A stretch of DNA of 64,000 nucleotides from RYN-230 sp963782185 (lineage in GTDB: Bacteria; Actinomycetota; Actinomycetes; Streptosporangiales; Streptosporangiaceae): contig CAWAJB010000020.1 of the NCBI GenBank assembly GCA_963782185.1, positions 186,001 to 250,000 on the forward strand. Direction: 5' to 3'. The notes beneath the pieces were generated by a model that had not been told where the DNA came from, ran no database searches, and saw only the letters and a program-made list of their open reading frames with translations. This document shows positions 26,377 to 34,899 of this stretch, one piece after another. How positions within the stretch are numbered: the stretch's first letter is position 1; each line of letters begins with the position of its first letter. A program made the translations under genes and the position numbers.

Positions 26377-26908
26377 CTATCTACCTCCAGGAGTATTACC
26401 TCGGTACTCGGCGTGACGCCACGGCGCGGCGCGCCAGAAAAACTCGCGAGGGACCCGGCCCCTGGGCCGGGCCGCCCATGCTGCGCCATCATGGGTCAGC
26501 CCGCAAGGACCGCTGGGGCGGCAAGGCTGCATCTGCCCACGCTGAGCGCCGGGATCGCCGCCGCCACCGCTTAGGCCGTGCCGGGGAACGGGGCCAGCAG
26601 CAGACGCCGACCGCACTCGCTGCATCGCCTGTCCTCGAATCCGTTGTCGCATTCCGAGGCTGGGCGGCCGCAGAGCTCCGGTGCTCAGCCATACTCGGGG
26701 CACCCAGGCGGCGACTGGCTGTGCCCCCCAGGTTAGCGCTCTCATTTCGGGTTCAAGATCGAGAACGGTGTGCCCCTTGTTGGAGCCTTAAGCTAAAACA
26801 CACAGAGTCGCTCGTCAACGCACAAGATATAAAGATCCGGTTCCGGCGTCATCACAGGTTGGCTGCGCCCGCCGTCGATCCCGCTCCGGGGGGTAAGGAA
26901 GGTCCAGG
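26377..26908. other. 532-base divergent intergenic region between sugar ABC operon and DeoR gene
   Basis: No convincing gene. This region should contain the promoters of both the binding-protein gene and the deoR-type gene. The 26740-26830 part is markedly more AT-rich than its surroundings (runs such as TTAAGCTAAAACACA and ACAAGATATAAAGAT), as expected for a regulatory segment, but I could not assign -35/-10 boxes or an operator with confidence. Confidence 0.4.
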
Positions 26909-27718
26909 ATGCTCGCCAGACACCGACAGTCGCTGATCCTGGAAGACATCCGGCGAGCCGGAAGCGCGCGGGTCAGCGATCTGACGCAGCGTCTCGGCGT
27001 GTCGGACATGACCATCCGCCGCGACCTGGAAGCCCTTGCCCAGGCCGGGTTGATCGAGAAGGTGCATGGCGGGGCGGTGCTGCCTGGCTCGCCGAGCAGC
27101 CATGAGCCCGGCTTCGAGGCCAAGTCGGTGCTGGAACAGCCGCAGAAGGAGGCCATCGCCCGGGCCGCGGCGGAGCTGGTCACGCCCGGCACCGCGATCG
27201 CGCTGTCCGCGGGGACCACCACCTTCGCCCTGGCCCAGCAACTGCTGGACATGCCGGGGCTGACGATCGTGACCAATTCAGTCCGGGTGGCGAGCATCTT
27301 CGGTGCGCCGCGGGCCGCCGGCCAGTTCGGCGCCACTCCCCAGGTCGTGCTCACCGGGGGGGTCCGCACCCCCTCAGACGCGCTGGTCGGCCCGATCGCG
27401 GACATCGCGATCCGCTCCCTGCACGTGGACCTGCTTTTCCTGGGCTGTCATGGTATCGACCCGGTCGCGGGCCTCACCACGCCGAACCTCGCGGAAGCGG
27501 AGACCAACCGGGCCTTCGTGCAGGCGGCCCGGCGGATCACGGTCGTCGCGGATCACACAAAGTGGGGCATCGTCGGGCTGAGTTCGTTCGCGGGGCTGGA
27601 CGAGGTGGACACGTTCATCACCGACGGCCGGCTTCACGAGGAGGCCCGGACCCTGCTGCGCGAGCGCGTGGGCGAGCTCGTCCTCGCCGACGGTGAGCCC
27701 GACGGCCAGGTCGGCTAG
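26909..27718 (+). CDS. DeoR-family transcriptional regulator
   Basis: 269-aa repressor type. An N-terminal winged helix shows the family signature RVSDLTQRLGVSDMTIRRDL followed by EKVHGGAVLPGS. The C-terminal sugar-phosphate sensor (DeoRC) shows IALSAGTTTFALAQQL, LTIVTNSVRVA, LFLGCHGIDPVAGLTTPN, EAETNRAF and VVADHTKWG. An AGGAAGG site lies upstream of the ATG. It is divergent from the sugar ABC operon, so it most likely represses that operon and responds to a phosphorylated sugar. The inducer is unknown. Confidence 0.93.
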   Translation: MLARHRQSLILEDIRRAGSARVSDLTQRLGVSDMTIRRDLEALAQAGLIEKVHGGAVLPGSPSSHEPGFEAKSVLEQPQKEAIARAAAELVTPGTAIALSAGTTTFALAQQLLDMPGLTIVTNSVRVASIFGAPRAAGQFGATPQVVLTGGVRTPSDALVGPIADIAIRSLHVDLLFLGCHGIDPVAGLTTPNLAEAETNRAFVQAARRITVVADHTKWGIVGLSSFAGLDEVDTFITDGRLHEEARTLLRERVGELVLADGEPDGQVG

Positions 27719-27757
27719 GAGGAGCCGGGCGGCAGCTGGCCAGCGGCGCAGCAGCCC

Positions 27758-28921
27758 TCAGGAAACGCTGACCTCGGGCGCGGCCGGGGGCAGGCCGCCC
27801 GGCATGGCCTCGGCCAGCTTCATGGCCTCCTCGATGAGGGTCTCCACGATCTGCGACTCCGGCACGGTCTTGATGACCTCGCCCTTGACGAAGATCTGCC
27901 CCTTGCCGTTGCCGGAGGCGACCCCCAGGTCCGCTTCGCGGGCCTCGCCGGGGCCGTTGACGACACAGCCCATCACCGCCACCCGCAGCGGCACCTCGAG
28001 GCCCTCGAGTCCCGCGGTGACCTGGTCCGCCAGCGTGTACACGTCAACCTGGGCCCGGCCGCAGGACGGGCAGGACACGATCTCCAGGCCGCGCTCCCGC
28101 AGGCCGAGTGACTCGAGGATCGCCGTGCCGACCTTGACCTCCTCGACCGGGGGCGCGGACAGCGACACCCGGATCGTGTCGCCGATCCCCTCGGCGAGCA
28201 GCGCGCCGAACGCGGCCGCGGACTTGACCGTGCCCTGGAAGGCGGGGCCGGCCTCGGTCACCCCGAGGTGCAGCGGGTAGTCACAGGCCTGGGCGAGCTG
28301 GCGGTACGCCGCGATCATCACGACCGGGTCGTGGTGCTTCACGGAGATCTTGATGTCGGTGAAGCCGTGCTCCTCGAACAGGGAGCACTCCCACAGCGCC
28401 GACTCCACCAGGGCCGCGGCGGTGGCCCGTCCATACTTGGCCAGCAGGCGCTTGTCGAGTGAGCCCGCGTTCACGCCGATCCTGATCGGGGTCCCGGCCG
28501 CGGACGCCGCGCGGGCGATCTCCGCGACCTTGTCATCGAACGCCTTGATGTTGCCGGGGTTGACACGGACCGCGCCGCAGCCGGCGTCGATGGCGGCGAA
28601 CACGTACTTCGGCTGGAAGTGAATGTCCGCGATCACCGGGATCTGCGACTTGCGGGCAATTTCCGGCAGCGCGTCGGCATCGTCCTGCGACGGCACCGCG
28701 ACCCGGACGATCTGGCAGCCTGACGCGGTCAGCTCGGCGATCTGCTGCAGCGTGGCGTTCACGTCCGCGGTCACCGTGGTCGTCATCGACTGCACCGACA
28801 CCGGCGCCCCGCCGCCCACCGGGACAGCGTGCTTCCCCTTGCCCACCATGATCTGGCGCGACTTCCGCCGCGGCGCCAGGGGCTCGACCGCGGGCTCTGG
28901 CATGCCTAGATCAATCGTCAT
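27758..28921 (-). CDS. ispG: 4-hydroxy-3-methylbut-2-en-1-yl diphosphate synthase (IspG/GcpE)
   Basis: Iron-sulfur enzyme of the methylerythritol phosphate isoprenoid pathway, converting MEcPP to HMBPP. 387 aa. The family opening (SRQIMVGKGKHAVPVGGGAP, VSVQSMTTTVTADV) and the cluster ligands VSCPSCGRAQVDVY and VMGCVVNGPGEAREADLG are intact. The start ATG has AAGGATC upstream. It shares strand and order with rseP and dxr, the standard actinobacterial dxr-rseP-ispG set. A 150-base gap to rseP might hold its own promoter. Confidence 0.97.
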   Translation of the reverse strand: MTIDLGMPEPAVEPLAPRRKSRQIMVGKGKHAVPVGGGAPVSVQSMTTTVTADVNATLQQIAELTASGCQIVRVAVPSQDDADALPEIARKSQIPVIADIHFQPKYVFAAIDAGCGAVRVNPGNIKAFDDKVAEIARAASAAGTPIRIGVNAGSLDKRLLAKYGRATAAALVESALWECSLFEEHGFTDIKISVKHHDPVVMIAAYRQLAQACDYPLHLGVTEAGPAFQGTVKSAAAFGALLAEGIGDTIRVSLSAPPVEEVKVGTAILESLGLRERGLEIVSCPSCGRAQVDVYTLADQVTAGLEGLEVPLRVAVMGCVVNGPGEAREADLGVASGNGKGQIFVKGEVIKTVPESQIVETLIEEAMKLAEAMPGGLPPAAPEVSVS

Positions 28922-29073
28922 GATCCTTCATCCCTCACTGTGTCCGGTCAAAGGCTGTCTTAGCCGAAGGGTCACGTTATCCGGATATCTGCGTTCGTCT
29001 CGTCCGCAACACTTGCACCAACCACCGCCCAGGGCCGGAACATCCCTGGCTGGCCCGCCTGTCCGCACTGCTC

Positions 29074-30258
29074 TCACTGGGGTATGTGGACCGGGTTCAC
29101 GAGGTCCGCCATGATCAGCAGCAGCCCGAAGCCGACCAGCAGCGCAAACACCCCGACGCTGAGCGGGAGAAGCTTGCGCATGTCGACCAGGCCCGGGTCC
29201 GGCCGCCGCCGGAGCCGGGCGATCCACGTCCGGATCTGCTCGTAGATGACCACGGCCAGATGGCCACCGTCCAGCGGGAGCAGAGGCAGCAGGTTGAACA
29301 GGCCGACGAAGATGTTCAGCGAGATGACGATGAGCAGCACGATCGAGACCTTGGTCTGCCAGCCGACCTTGGCCGCGAAGGCCTGGCCGGTGTACTCCCC
29401 GGCACCGACCACGCTGGTCACGTTGCCGCCCGCGGTGCTGCTCCGGTTCTTCGCGAACAGCTCGGGAATGGCCTTCGGGATGCTGCCGAGGGCCTGCACC
29501 GAGCCGACGACGATCTGGCCGAATTCCGAGCCCGCGTAAGTGACCCCGCGGAACGGGTTCACCGTCGCGTACAGCACCGCCGGGGATATGCCGAGGTAGG
29601 AACCCTTGCGCCCGCTGACCACGGCCAGCGACGGACGCAGGGTCAGGCGGTGGCCGCCGCGGAGCACGACGACCGTGACCGGGGTGCCCGGCTTCTGCGC
29701 GCGGATCGCCGCACCCAGCTGGTCCCAGTTGTGCACGCGCCTGCCGCCGAGAACGATGATCTTGTCCCCGCTGCGGAGTCCCGCCTTGGCCGCAGGGGAC
29801 GCGGGATCGGACTTGGCGCAGCTGGTGGCGGTGATGCTCGTGGGCACGCAGGGGTCGATGGCCCCGACCGTGGAGGAGTTGGTGTTGGACAGGCCGATCC
29901 CCACGGCCAGGATGAACAACAGCACGAAGGCCAGCGCGAAGTGCATGAAGGACCCGGCGGCCAGCACAATCATCCGCTGCCAGGCCGGCTGCCTGCGGAA
30001 GGACCGCGCTTCGTCCTCGGGATCCACGTCCTCCAGCGCGGTCATGCCGACGATCTTGACGAAACCGCCTGCCGGGATGGCCTTGACGCCGTACTCGGTC
30101 TCCCCCCGCACGCGGGACCACAAGGTCTGGCCGAAACCCACGAAGAACTGGGTGACTTTCATCCGGAATTTCTTCGCCGTGGCGAAGTGCCCCGCCTCGT
30201 GCAGCATGATCGAGAAGAGCAGGGCGAAGATGAAGATGATCCAGCCGAGCAGGGTCAT
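29074..30258 (-). CDS. rseP: Site-2 protease RseP/Rip1 (M50 zinc metalloprotease)
   Basis: Integral membrane protease that cleaves anti-sigma factors and other substrates within the membrane. The zinc motif HEAGH is at residues 20-24 inside the first hydrophobic segment. A PDZ domain (PAAKAGLRSGDKIIVLGGRR) follows. The third metal ligand lies in NLLPLLPLDGGHLAV, then a last membrane segment (LLPLSVGVFALLVGFGLLLI). Its start overlaps the dxr stop by four bases (ATGA), indicating coupling. Confidence 0.95.
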   Translation of the reverse strand: MTLLGWIIFIFALLFSIMLHEAGHFATAKKFRMKVTQFFVGFGQTLWSRVRGETEYGVKAIPAGGFVKIVGMTALEDVDPEDEARSFRRQPAWQRMIVLAAGSFMHFALAFVLLFILAVGIGLSNTNSSTVGAIDPCVPTSITATSCAKSDPASPAAKAGLRSGDKIIVLGGRRVHNWDQLGAAIRAQKPGTPVTVVVLRGGHRLTLRPSLAVVSGRKGSYLGISPAVLYATVNPFRGVTYAGSEFGQIVVGSVQALGSIPKAIPELFAKNRSSTAGGNVTSVVGAGEYTGQAFAAKVGWQTKVSIVLLIVISLNIFVGLFNLLPLLPLDGGHLAVVIYEQIRTWIARLRRRPDPGLVDMRKLLPLSVGVFALLVGFGLLLIMADLVNPVHIPQ

Positions 30259-31526
30259 CCGGCCGACTCCCTCTCTCCGCGCGTCCCGCCGTGGGCCTCG
30301 CGCACGCCGCCTCGTCCTCCGGCTGTCAGTTCCAGCGCGCGGATCCGCGCCCAGCGGTCCGCGGCGAGCACCTCGTCAAGGGTCACCGCGTCCCCCGCCG
30401 CGCTCTCATGCTCAGAGACTACCTTCGCCACCGTGTTGACGATTCGGGGGAACGCGATCCGGCCTGACCGGAAGGCCTCCACGCAGATCTCGTTGGCCGC
30501 ATTGTAGACGGCCGGGGCGGTGCCACCAGTCTGGCCGGCCTCGCGGGCCAGCCCCACGGCCGGGAAGGCCTCGTGGTCCAGGGGCTGGAAGGACCAGGTG
30601 TGCGCGCGGCTCCAGTCGAGCGCCGGGCCCGCGCCCGGGACCCGGTCCGGCCAGGCCAGCCCGAGCGCGATCGGGATCCGCATGTCCGGCGGGCTGGCCT
30701 GGGCGATCGTCGCGCCGTCGGTGAACTCGACCATGGAGTGAATCACCGACTGCGGGTGCACGACCACCTCGATCCGGTCGAACCCGATGCCGAACAGCAG
30801 GTGCGCCTCGATGAGCTCCAGGCCCTTGTTGACCAGCGTCGCCGAGTTGATCGTGACGACCGGCCCCATGTCCCAGTTCGGGTGAGCCAGGGCCTGGGCC
30901 GGGGTGACGTGCTCCAGCGCGTCCTTGCCACGGCCGAGGAAGGGGCCGCCGCTCGCGGTCAGCACCAGGCGGCCCACCTCGCTGGCGCGGCCGCCCCGCA
31001 GGCATTGCGCGATGGCTGAGTGCTCGGAGTCGACCGGGACGATCTGGCCCGGGGCCGCCTTGCCCGCGACCAGCGGGCCGCCGACGATCAGGGACTCCTT
31101 GTTGGCCAGCGCCAGCGTCCGGCCCGCGTCCAGGGCGGCCAGCGTGGCGGCCAGGCCGACGGATCCGGTGACCGCGTTGAGCACCACGTCACAGGGCCAC
31201 GTCGCGGCCTCTGCCACCGCGTCCGGGCCGGCCAGGACCTTGGGCAGCGGCCGGGTGTGGCCGGTCCCGGAGGCCTGGGCGCGCAGCATCTCGCGCACCT
31301 CGCCCGCGGCGTCCTCGCGGGCCACGGCGACCACCTCGGCCCCGAACTCCAGGGCCTGGGCCGCGAGCAGGCCGGGATTGCCTCCGCCCGCGGCCAGCCC
31401 GGCCAGCCGGAACCGGCCGGGATTGCGCCGCACGATGTCCGCGGCCTGGGTCCCGATTGAGCCGGTCGAGCCGAGCAGGACGATGTCACGGACCGGGCCG
31501 CCGGGCCCGGGCTGCGCTGTTTCCAT
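30255..31526 (-). CDS. dxr: 1-deoxy-D-xylulose 5-phosphate reductoisomerase
   Basis: NADPH-dependent enzyme that commits DXP to the methylerythritol pathway (MEP formation). Visible motifs: NADPH site VLLGSTGSIGTQAADIVRRN, LALANKESLIVGG, VPVDSEHSAIAQCL, LTASGGPFLGR, HPNWDMGPVVTINSATLVNK and MVEFTDGATIAQASPPDMR. I chose the ATG at 31526, which places the NADPH motif near residue 15; an ATG at 31544 is also possible, and neither has a strong ribosome site. It is coupled to rseP. Confidence 0.95.
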   Translation of the reverse strand: METAQPGPGGPVRDIVLLGSTGSIGTQAADIVRRNPGRFRLAGLAAGGGNPGLLAAQALEFGAEVVAVAREDAAGEVREMLRAQASGTGHTRPLPKVLAGPDAVAEAATWPCDVVLNAVTGSVGLAATLAALDAGRTLALANKESLIVGGPLVAGKAAPGQIVPVDSEHSAIAQCLRGGRASEVGRLVLTASGGPFLGRGKDALEHVTPAQALAHPNWDMGPVVTINSATLVNKGLELIEAHLLFGIGFDRIEVVVHPQSVIHSMVEFTDGATIAQASPPDMRIPIALGLAWPDRVPGAGPALDWSRAHTWSFQPLDHEAFPAVGLAREAGQTGGTAPAVYNAANEICVEAFRSGRIAFPRIVNTVAKVVSEHESAAGDAVTLDEVLAADRWARIRALELTAGGRGGVREAHGGTRGERESAG

Positions 31527-31663
31527 GCGGCCATTGTCCGCCATCCGGGCGCGGCCGGCCGCCGGACCCGGCCCGGTCACCGGGGACGCCCGGGCCGCCG
31601 GACCCGCCCGGCGGCCAGGGGGGCCCATCACCGGCGCCGCTCCCGCAGCCCTAGCCAGCGGCC

Positions 31664-32959
31664 CTAGCCAGCCGTCCTAGCGGCCGCGGAGACCTGGGCC
31701 AGCGGCTCCCAGTCAGGCCGCAGCGCCATGCCCGACTGGCCCCCGCTGCCCAGCCGGACGCCGAGTATCTGGTGCAACTCGACGACGTTGCGCTCGAACC
31801 CGAGCCGCGAGCCGGCCATGTAGAGCCGCCACACCCGGGCCGTGCCCTCGCCGACCTCGGCCACCGCCTCGTCCCAGTGCGCGTCGAGGTTGGCGCACCA
31901 GCCGGCCAGGGTCATGGCGTAGTGCTCGCGCAGGTTCTCCTCGTGCCGCACCTCGAACCCGGTGTCGTGGATGAGCGAGAGCAGGTAGCCCGGGCCTTCC
32001 AGCTCGCCGTCGGGGAACACGTAGCGGTTGATGAAACCGCCGACCACCCGGCCCGGGCGCTGGTTGTCCGGCCGGGTGATGCAGTGGTTCAGCAGCCGTC
32101 CCTCGGGCCGCAGCTTGCCGTAGAGGAAGGCGAAGTACGCCGGCAGCTGGGCCCGGCCGATGTGCTCGGTCAGCCCGATCGAGCTGACCGCGTCGAACTC
32201 CCCCTCGGGCACATCGCGGTAGTCGAGGTGGCGGACCTCGGCCAGCCCGCCGAGGCCCTCCTTCTCGATGGCCTGCTGGGCCCAGGCGGCCTGCTGCGCG
32301 GACAGGGTCACGCCGAGCGCCTTGACGCCGTATTCCCGGGCGGCGTGCCGGACCATGCCGCCCCAGCCGCAGCCCACGTCGAGCAGCCGCATCCCCGGGC
32401 GCAGGCCCAGCTTCCGGGCCACCAGGTCGTGCTTGTAGGCCTGCGCCTCTTCCAGGGTCGCATCGGCATGCGGGTAACAGGCGCACGTGTAGGCCATCGA
32501 CGGGCCGAGCACCCACTCGTAGAACGTGTTGGACACGTCGTAGTGGTGCGAGATGGCCGTGGCGTCGCGCTTCTTGGAATGCAGCCGCCCCGCGAGCCAG
32601 CGGCGGTTCACCCTGACCTCCTGCGGCGGGGGCGCGATCCGGGGCAGCAGCAGCCTGGGGCCGCCGAGGTCCTGCAGCAGCCTGAGCCGCTCGGGCAGGC
32701 CGATGTGCACCTGCTGGGCCTGGACCATCCGGGACAGCACGTCGTACATGTCGCCCTCGACGTCGAGGTGGCCCGACACGTAGGCCCGGGCCAGGCCCAG
32801 CGCGCCCGGCGCCTGGGCCAGGTAGGACACCGCCACCGGCGACCGCACGGTGATCCGTACCGGGGCGTCCTCGGCACCCGCCCGGCTCCCGTCGTAGGCA
32901 CGGAACTCCACCGGGGCGTCGGGGCCCGCCACCTTCTCGAACACGTCCGCTAGCGCCAT
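31664..32959 (-). CDS. tmsB: SAM-dependent fatty acid C10 methyltransferase (TmsB/BfaB; cyclopropane synthase family)
   Basis: Cyclopropane-fatty-acid-synthase-like enzyme. The SAM site is LLDVGCGWGGMVRHAAREYG; family stretches are ISHHYDVSNTFYEWVLGPSM, YTCACYPHADATLEEAQ and SIGLTEHIGRAQLP. It follows an FAD-binding reductase gene at close distance. Together they match the TmsAB/BfaAB pair that makes 10-methyl (tuberculostearic-type) fatty acids: this enzyme adds a methylene group to an oleoyl chain, and the partner reduces it. I chose the second ATG (32959), with AGGAGG ten bases upstream. Without the partner it could be a plain cyclopropane synthase. Confidence 0.85.
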   Translation of the reverse strand: MALADVFEKVAGPDAPVEFRAYDGSRAGAEDAPVRITVRSPVAVSYLAQAPGALGLARAYVSGHLDVEGDMYDVLSRMVQAQQVHIGLPERLRLLQDLGGPRLLLPRIAPPPQEVRVNRRWLAGRLHSKKRDATAISHHYDVSNTFYEWVLGPSMAYTCACYPHADATLEEAQAYKHDLVARKLGLRPGMRLLDVGCGWGGMVRHAAREYGVKALGVTLSAQQAAWAQQAIEKEGLGGLAEVRHLDYRDVPEGEFDAVSSIGLTEHIGRAQLPAYFAFLYGKLRPEGRLLNHCITRPDNQRPGRVVGGFINRYVFPDGELEGPGYLLSLIHDTGFEVRHEENLREHYAMTLAGWCANLDAHWDEAVAEVGEGTARVWRLYMAGSRLGFERNVVELHQILGVRLGSGGQSGMALRPDWEPLAQVSAAARTAG

Positions 32960-33042
32960 CCCTGCCATCCCTCCTGCTGCCCTGCCATGCCGCGTCCGGC
33001 TTCACTGAGTGCTGCTTGCCGCGTCCGGTTCCTGCTGCGGGC

Positions 33043-34536
33043 TTACTGGCCCCGCACGCACTTCTCATACAGGCCGGCCAGCCGGCCCCCGCCGTCGTAC
33101 CGCTGCTTGAGCGCGGCATAGGCGGGCCCGTTGTAGCTCGCCCAGAACTGCTCCTCGGGATAGAACGACGTCGAGTACAGGCCCTTGTGCCCGCCGAGCG
33201 CCGCCACCTCGTCTTCCACCAGCCGGTTGTGGTAGCCGTCCGCGCGGCCCGGCGGGAGCGGGACCATCCCCCAGAAGCCGAAGTTCACGTACACCTCGCC
33301 GGGCGCCAGCGGGTAGAGCGGCCAGGCCTGATCGCTGCGCAGCCGGAGCGGGCACAGCCAGACCGGGCTCATGCCCACGTCGGCGGCGAAGAACCGGAGG
33401 AAGCCGGCGCCGCGGCCGACCGGGATCTCGACGTCCTGGATGACGTCCTCCCGCGGCGGCTGCCCCCGGCGCCGGGCCAGCTTGCCGGACAGGCCGTGCC
33501 GCCGGTCGAAGGCAACCAGCGACCGGTACACGTCTGACCTCCGGTAGCGGCGCGGCCACAGCCGGCGGATCGCCGGGTTCTGCACCCCGAACGGCCGTGA
33601 GCACCAGAACCAGTCGGTATCCCAGCGCCACAGGTAGTCGCGGACCGTGAGAAAGTCCTCCCGGGGCCCGCGCAGTGACTGATAGAAGATCTGGTGGCCG
33701 GTGTAGTCGCTGGTCCAGGGGGCCACCTCGCTGAACGCCCCCACCGTGAGGTAGAGCTCGTCCAGGCTGAACATGGTGCCGTCCACGAAGTCAGCCCGGT
33801 GCCCCTCGTAACTGCCCTCGGCCCCGATCGTCGCGATCGCCTCCATGCAGGTCTCGGGGTCCTGGAAGCGGAAGTGCCGCAGGTGCACGAACGGCGCCAC
33901 GGGCTCCAGCCCGATCGTGAGCGACAGGGCGTAGCCCAGGGTCCCGTAGGAGTTGGGGAACCCGCGGAACAGGTCCGCGTGCTCGTTGTCCGCGGTGGCC
34001 GTCACCACCTGGCCGTCGCCGGTGAGGATCTCCATGGCCAGGACGGACTCGTGCGGCATGCCGAGGCGCAGCGAGGTGGACTCGATGCCCAGGCCGGTGA
34101 CCGCGCCACCCAGGGTGATCGTCTTTAGCTGGGGCACCACGAACGGCATCAGGCCGTGCGGCAGCGTCGCGTCCGCCAGGTCCTCGTAGGTGGTCATGCC
34201 GCCGACCACGGCGGTGCGGGATCCCGGGTCCACCTGCAGCACCCGGCTGAACGCGGAGACGTCCAGCTCGGTGACCCGGGACGCGGCCGGCTGATCGCGG
34301 AACCGGAACAGGTTGGAGGTGCGCTTGGCCAGCCTCACCTTCGTGCCGGGGGGCACCGCCGTGTAGGCCTTCTGAAGGCTGGCCACCGCGGTCTCGTGCG
34401 CCTGCTTCAGTCCGGCGGGCAGGGGGCTGGCGGGCCGCGACCCCGTCCGCTCCGCCGTCACGCCGACGGGATCAACGTCCACGGAGCCACGATGATTACT
34501 CTGTGCCCCCGTTCCGCTACTGCTGGAGTCAGTCAC
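33043..34536 (-). CDS. tmsA: FAD-binding reductase of the 10-methyl fatty acid pathway (TmsA/BfaA)
   Basis: 497-aa FAD_binding_4 protein. The FAD domain shows AFSRVLQVDPGSRTAVVGGM, TTYEDLADATLPHGLMPFVV, LKTITLGGAVTGLGIESTSL and YGTLGYALSLTIGL. The C-terminal half (WRWDTDWFWCSRPFGVQNP, EVYVNFGFWGMVP, YSTSFYPEEQFWASYNG) is typical of the DHCR24-like/TmsA group. It reduces the methylene intermediate made by the downstream methyltransferase, giving 10-methyl stearate-type lipids. Start GTG with GAGGAGAGG upstream. The third gene of some tms operons (tmsC) is absent. Confidence 0.85.
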   Translation of the reverse strand: MTDSSSSGTGAQSNHRGSVDVDPVGVTAERTGSRPASPLPAGLKQAHETAVASLQKAYTAVPPGTKVRLAKRTSNLFRFRDQPAASRVTELDVSAFSRVLQVDPGSRTAVVGGMTTYEDLADATLPHGLMPFVVPQLKTITLGGAVTGLGIESTSLRLGMPHESVLAMEILTGDGQVVTATADNEHADLFRGFPNSYGTLGYALSLTIGLEPVAPFVHLRHFRFQDPETCMEAIATIGAEGSYEGHRADFVDGTMFSLDELYLTVGAFSEVAPWTSDYTGHQIFYQSLRGPREDFLTVRDYLWRWDTDWFWCSRPFGVQNPAIRRLWPRRYRRSDVYRSLVAFDRRHGLSGKLARRRGQPPREDVIQDVEIPVGRGAGFLRFFAADVGMSPVWLCPLRLRSDQAWPLYPLAPGEVYVNFGFWGMVPLPPGRADGYHNRLVEDEVAALGGHKGLYSTSFYPEEQFWASYNGPAYAALKQRYDGGGRLAGLYEKCVRGQ

Positions 34537-34741
34537 TCTGCCTCTCCTCGCTCAGGGCCGGCCCGGCCCTCGATAGTGAGAGACGAACGCAGCGGGCTCA
34601 TGTGGGCAAGTTCCCGGCCGGCTCCGGCGAACGGCGGGGGAAGTTTACCCCGCGGTAGGGTCCGCGCTGAACCCCCGCCCACCTCGCCTCCTTGATCACG
34701 CCCTGGCTACCCGCCACCCGGCCACCCACCGCACCCGCACG

Positions 34742-34899
34742 CCTGGCCACCCCCGCCGCCCGCCGGGGGGACCGTGCGCCCTTGGCCCGGCCTCGCCTGG
34801 CTACCCGCCGCCCGCCGCGGGGACCTTGCGCCCGCGCCCGGCCTCAGCCCGGCTACCCCGCCGCCCGGCGGGGGACCTTGCGCCCGCGGCCCGGCCTAG
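34742..34899. repeat. Three degenerate 52-bp tandem repeats running into the DUF4192 gene end
   Basis: Copies at about 34742-34795, 34796-34847 and 34848-34899 share the pattern CCTGGCTACCCGCCGCCCG, then GGGGACC, TGCGCCC and GGCCCGGCCT, with a partial copy before the first. The last copy encodes the Gly/Arg-rich C-terminus of the DUF4192 protein, so the repeat spans the gene boundary. The rest of the 34537-34852 gap shows no gene. Confidence 0.7.

Noticed and set aside
26377..26745. Open frame of 122 aa upstream of the sugar-binding protein gene
   Set aside because: Arg/Pro-rich translation without family likeness, in a region expected to hold two promoters.
25216..28989. Palindrome GATATCCGGATATC at 25216-25229 and a partial copy at 28977-28989 as a shared operator
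   Set aside because: The first overlaps a stop codon at the end of an operon and the second lies in the ispG leader; positions do not make a coherent regulatory story.
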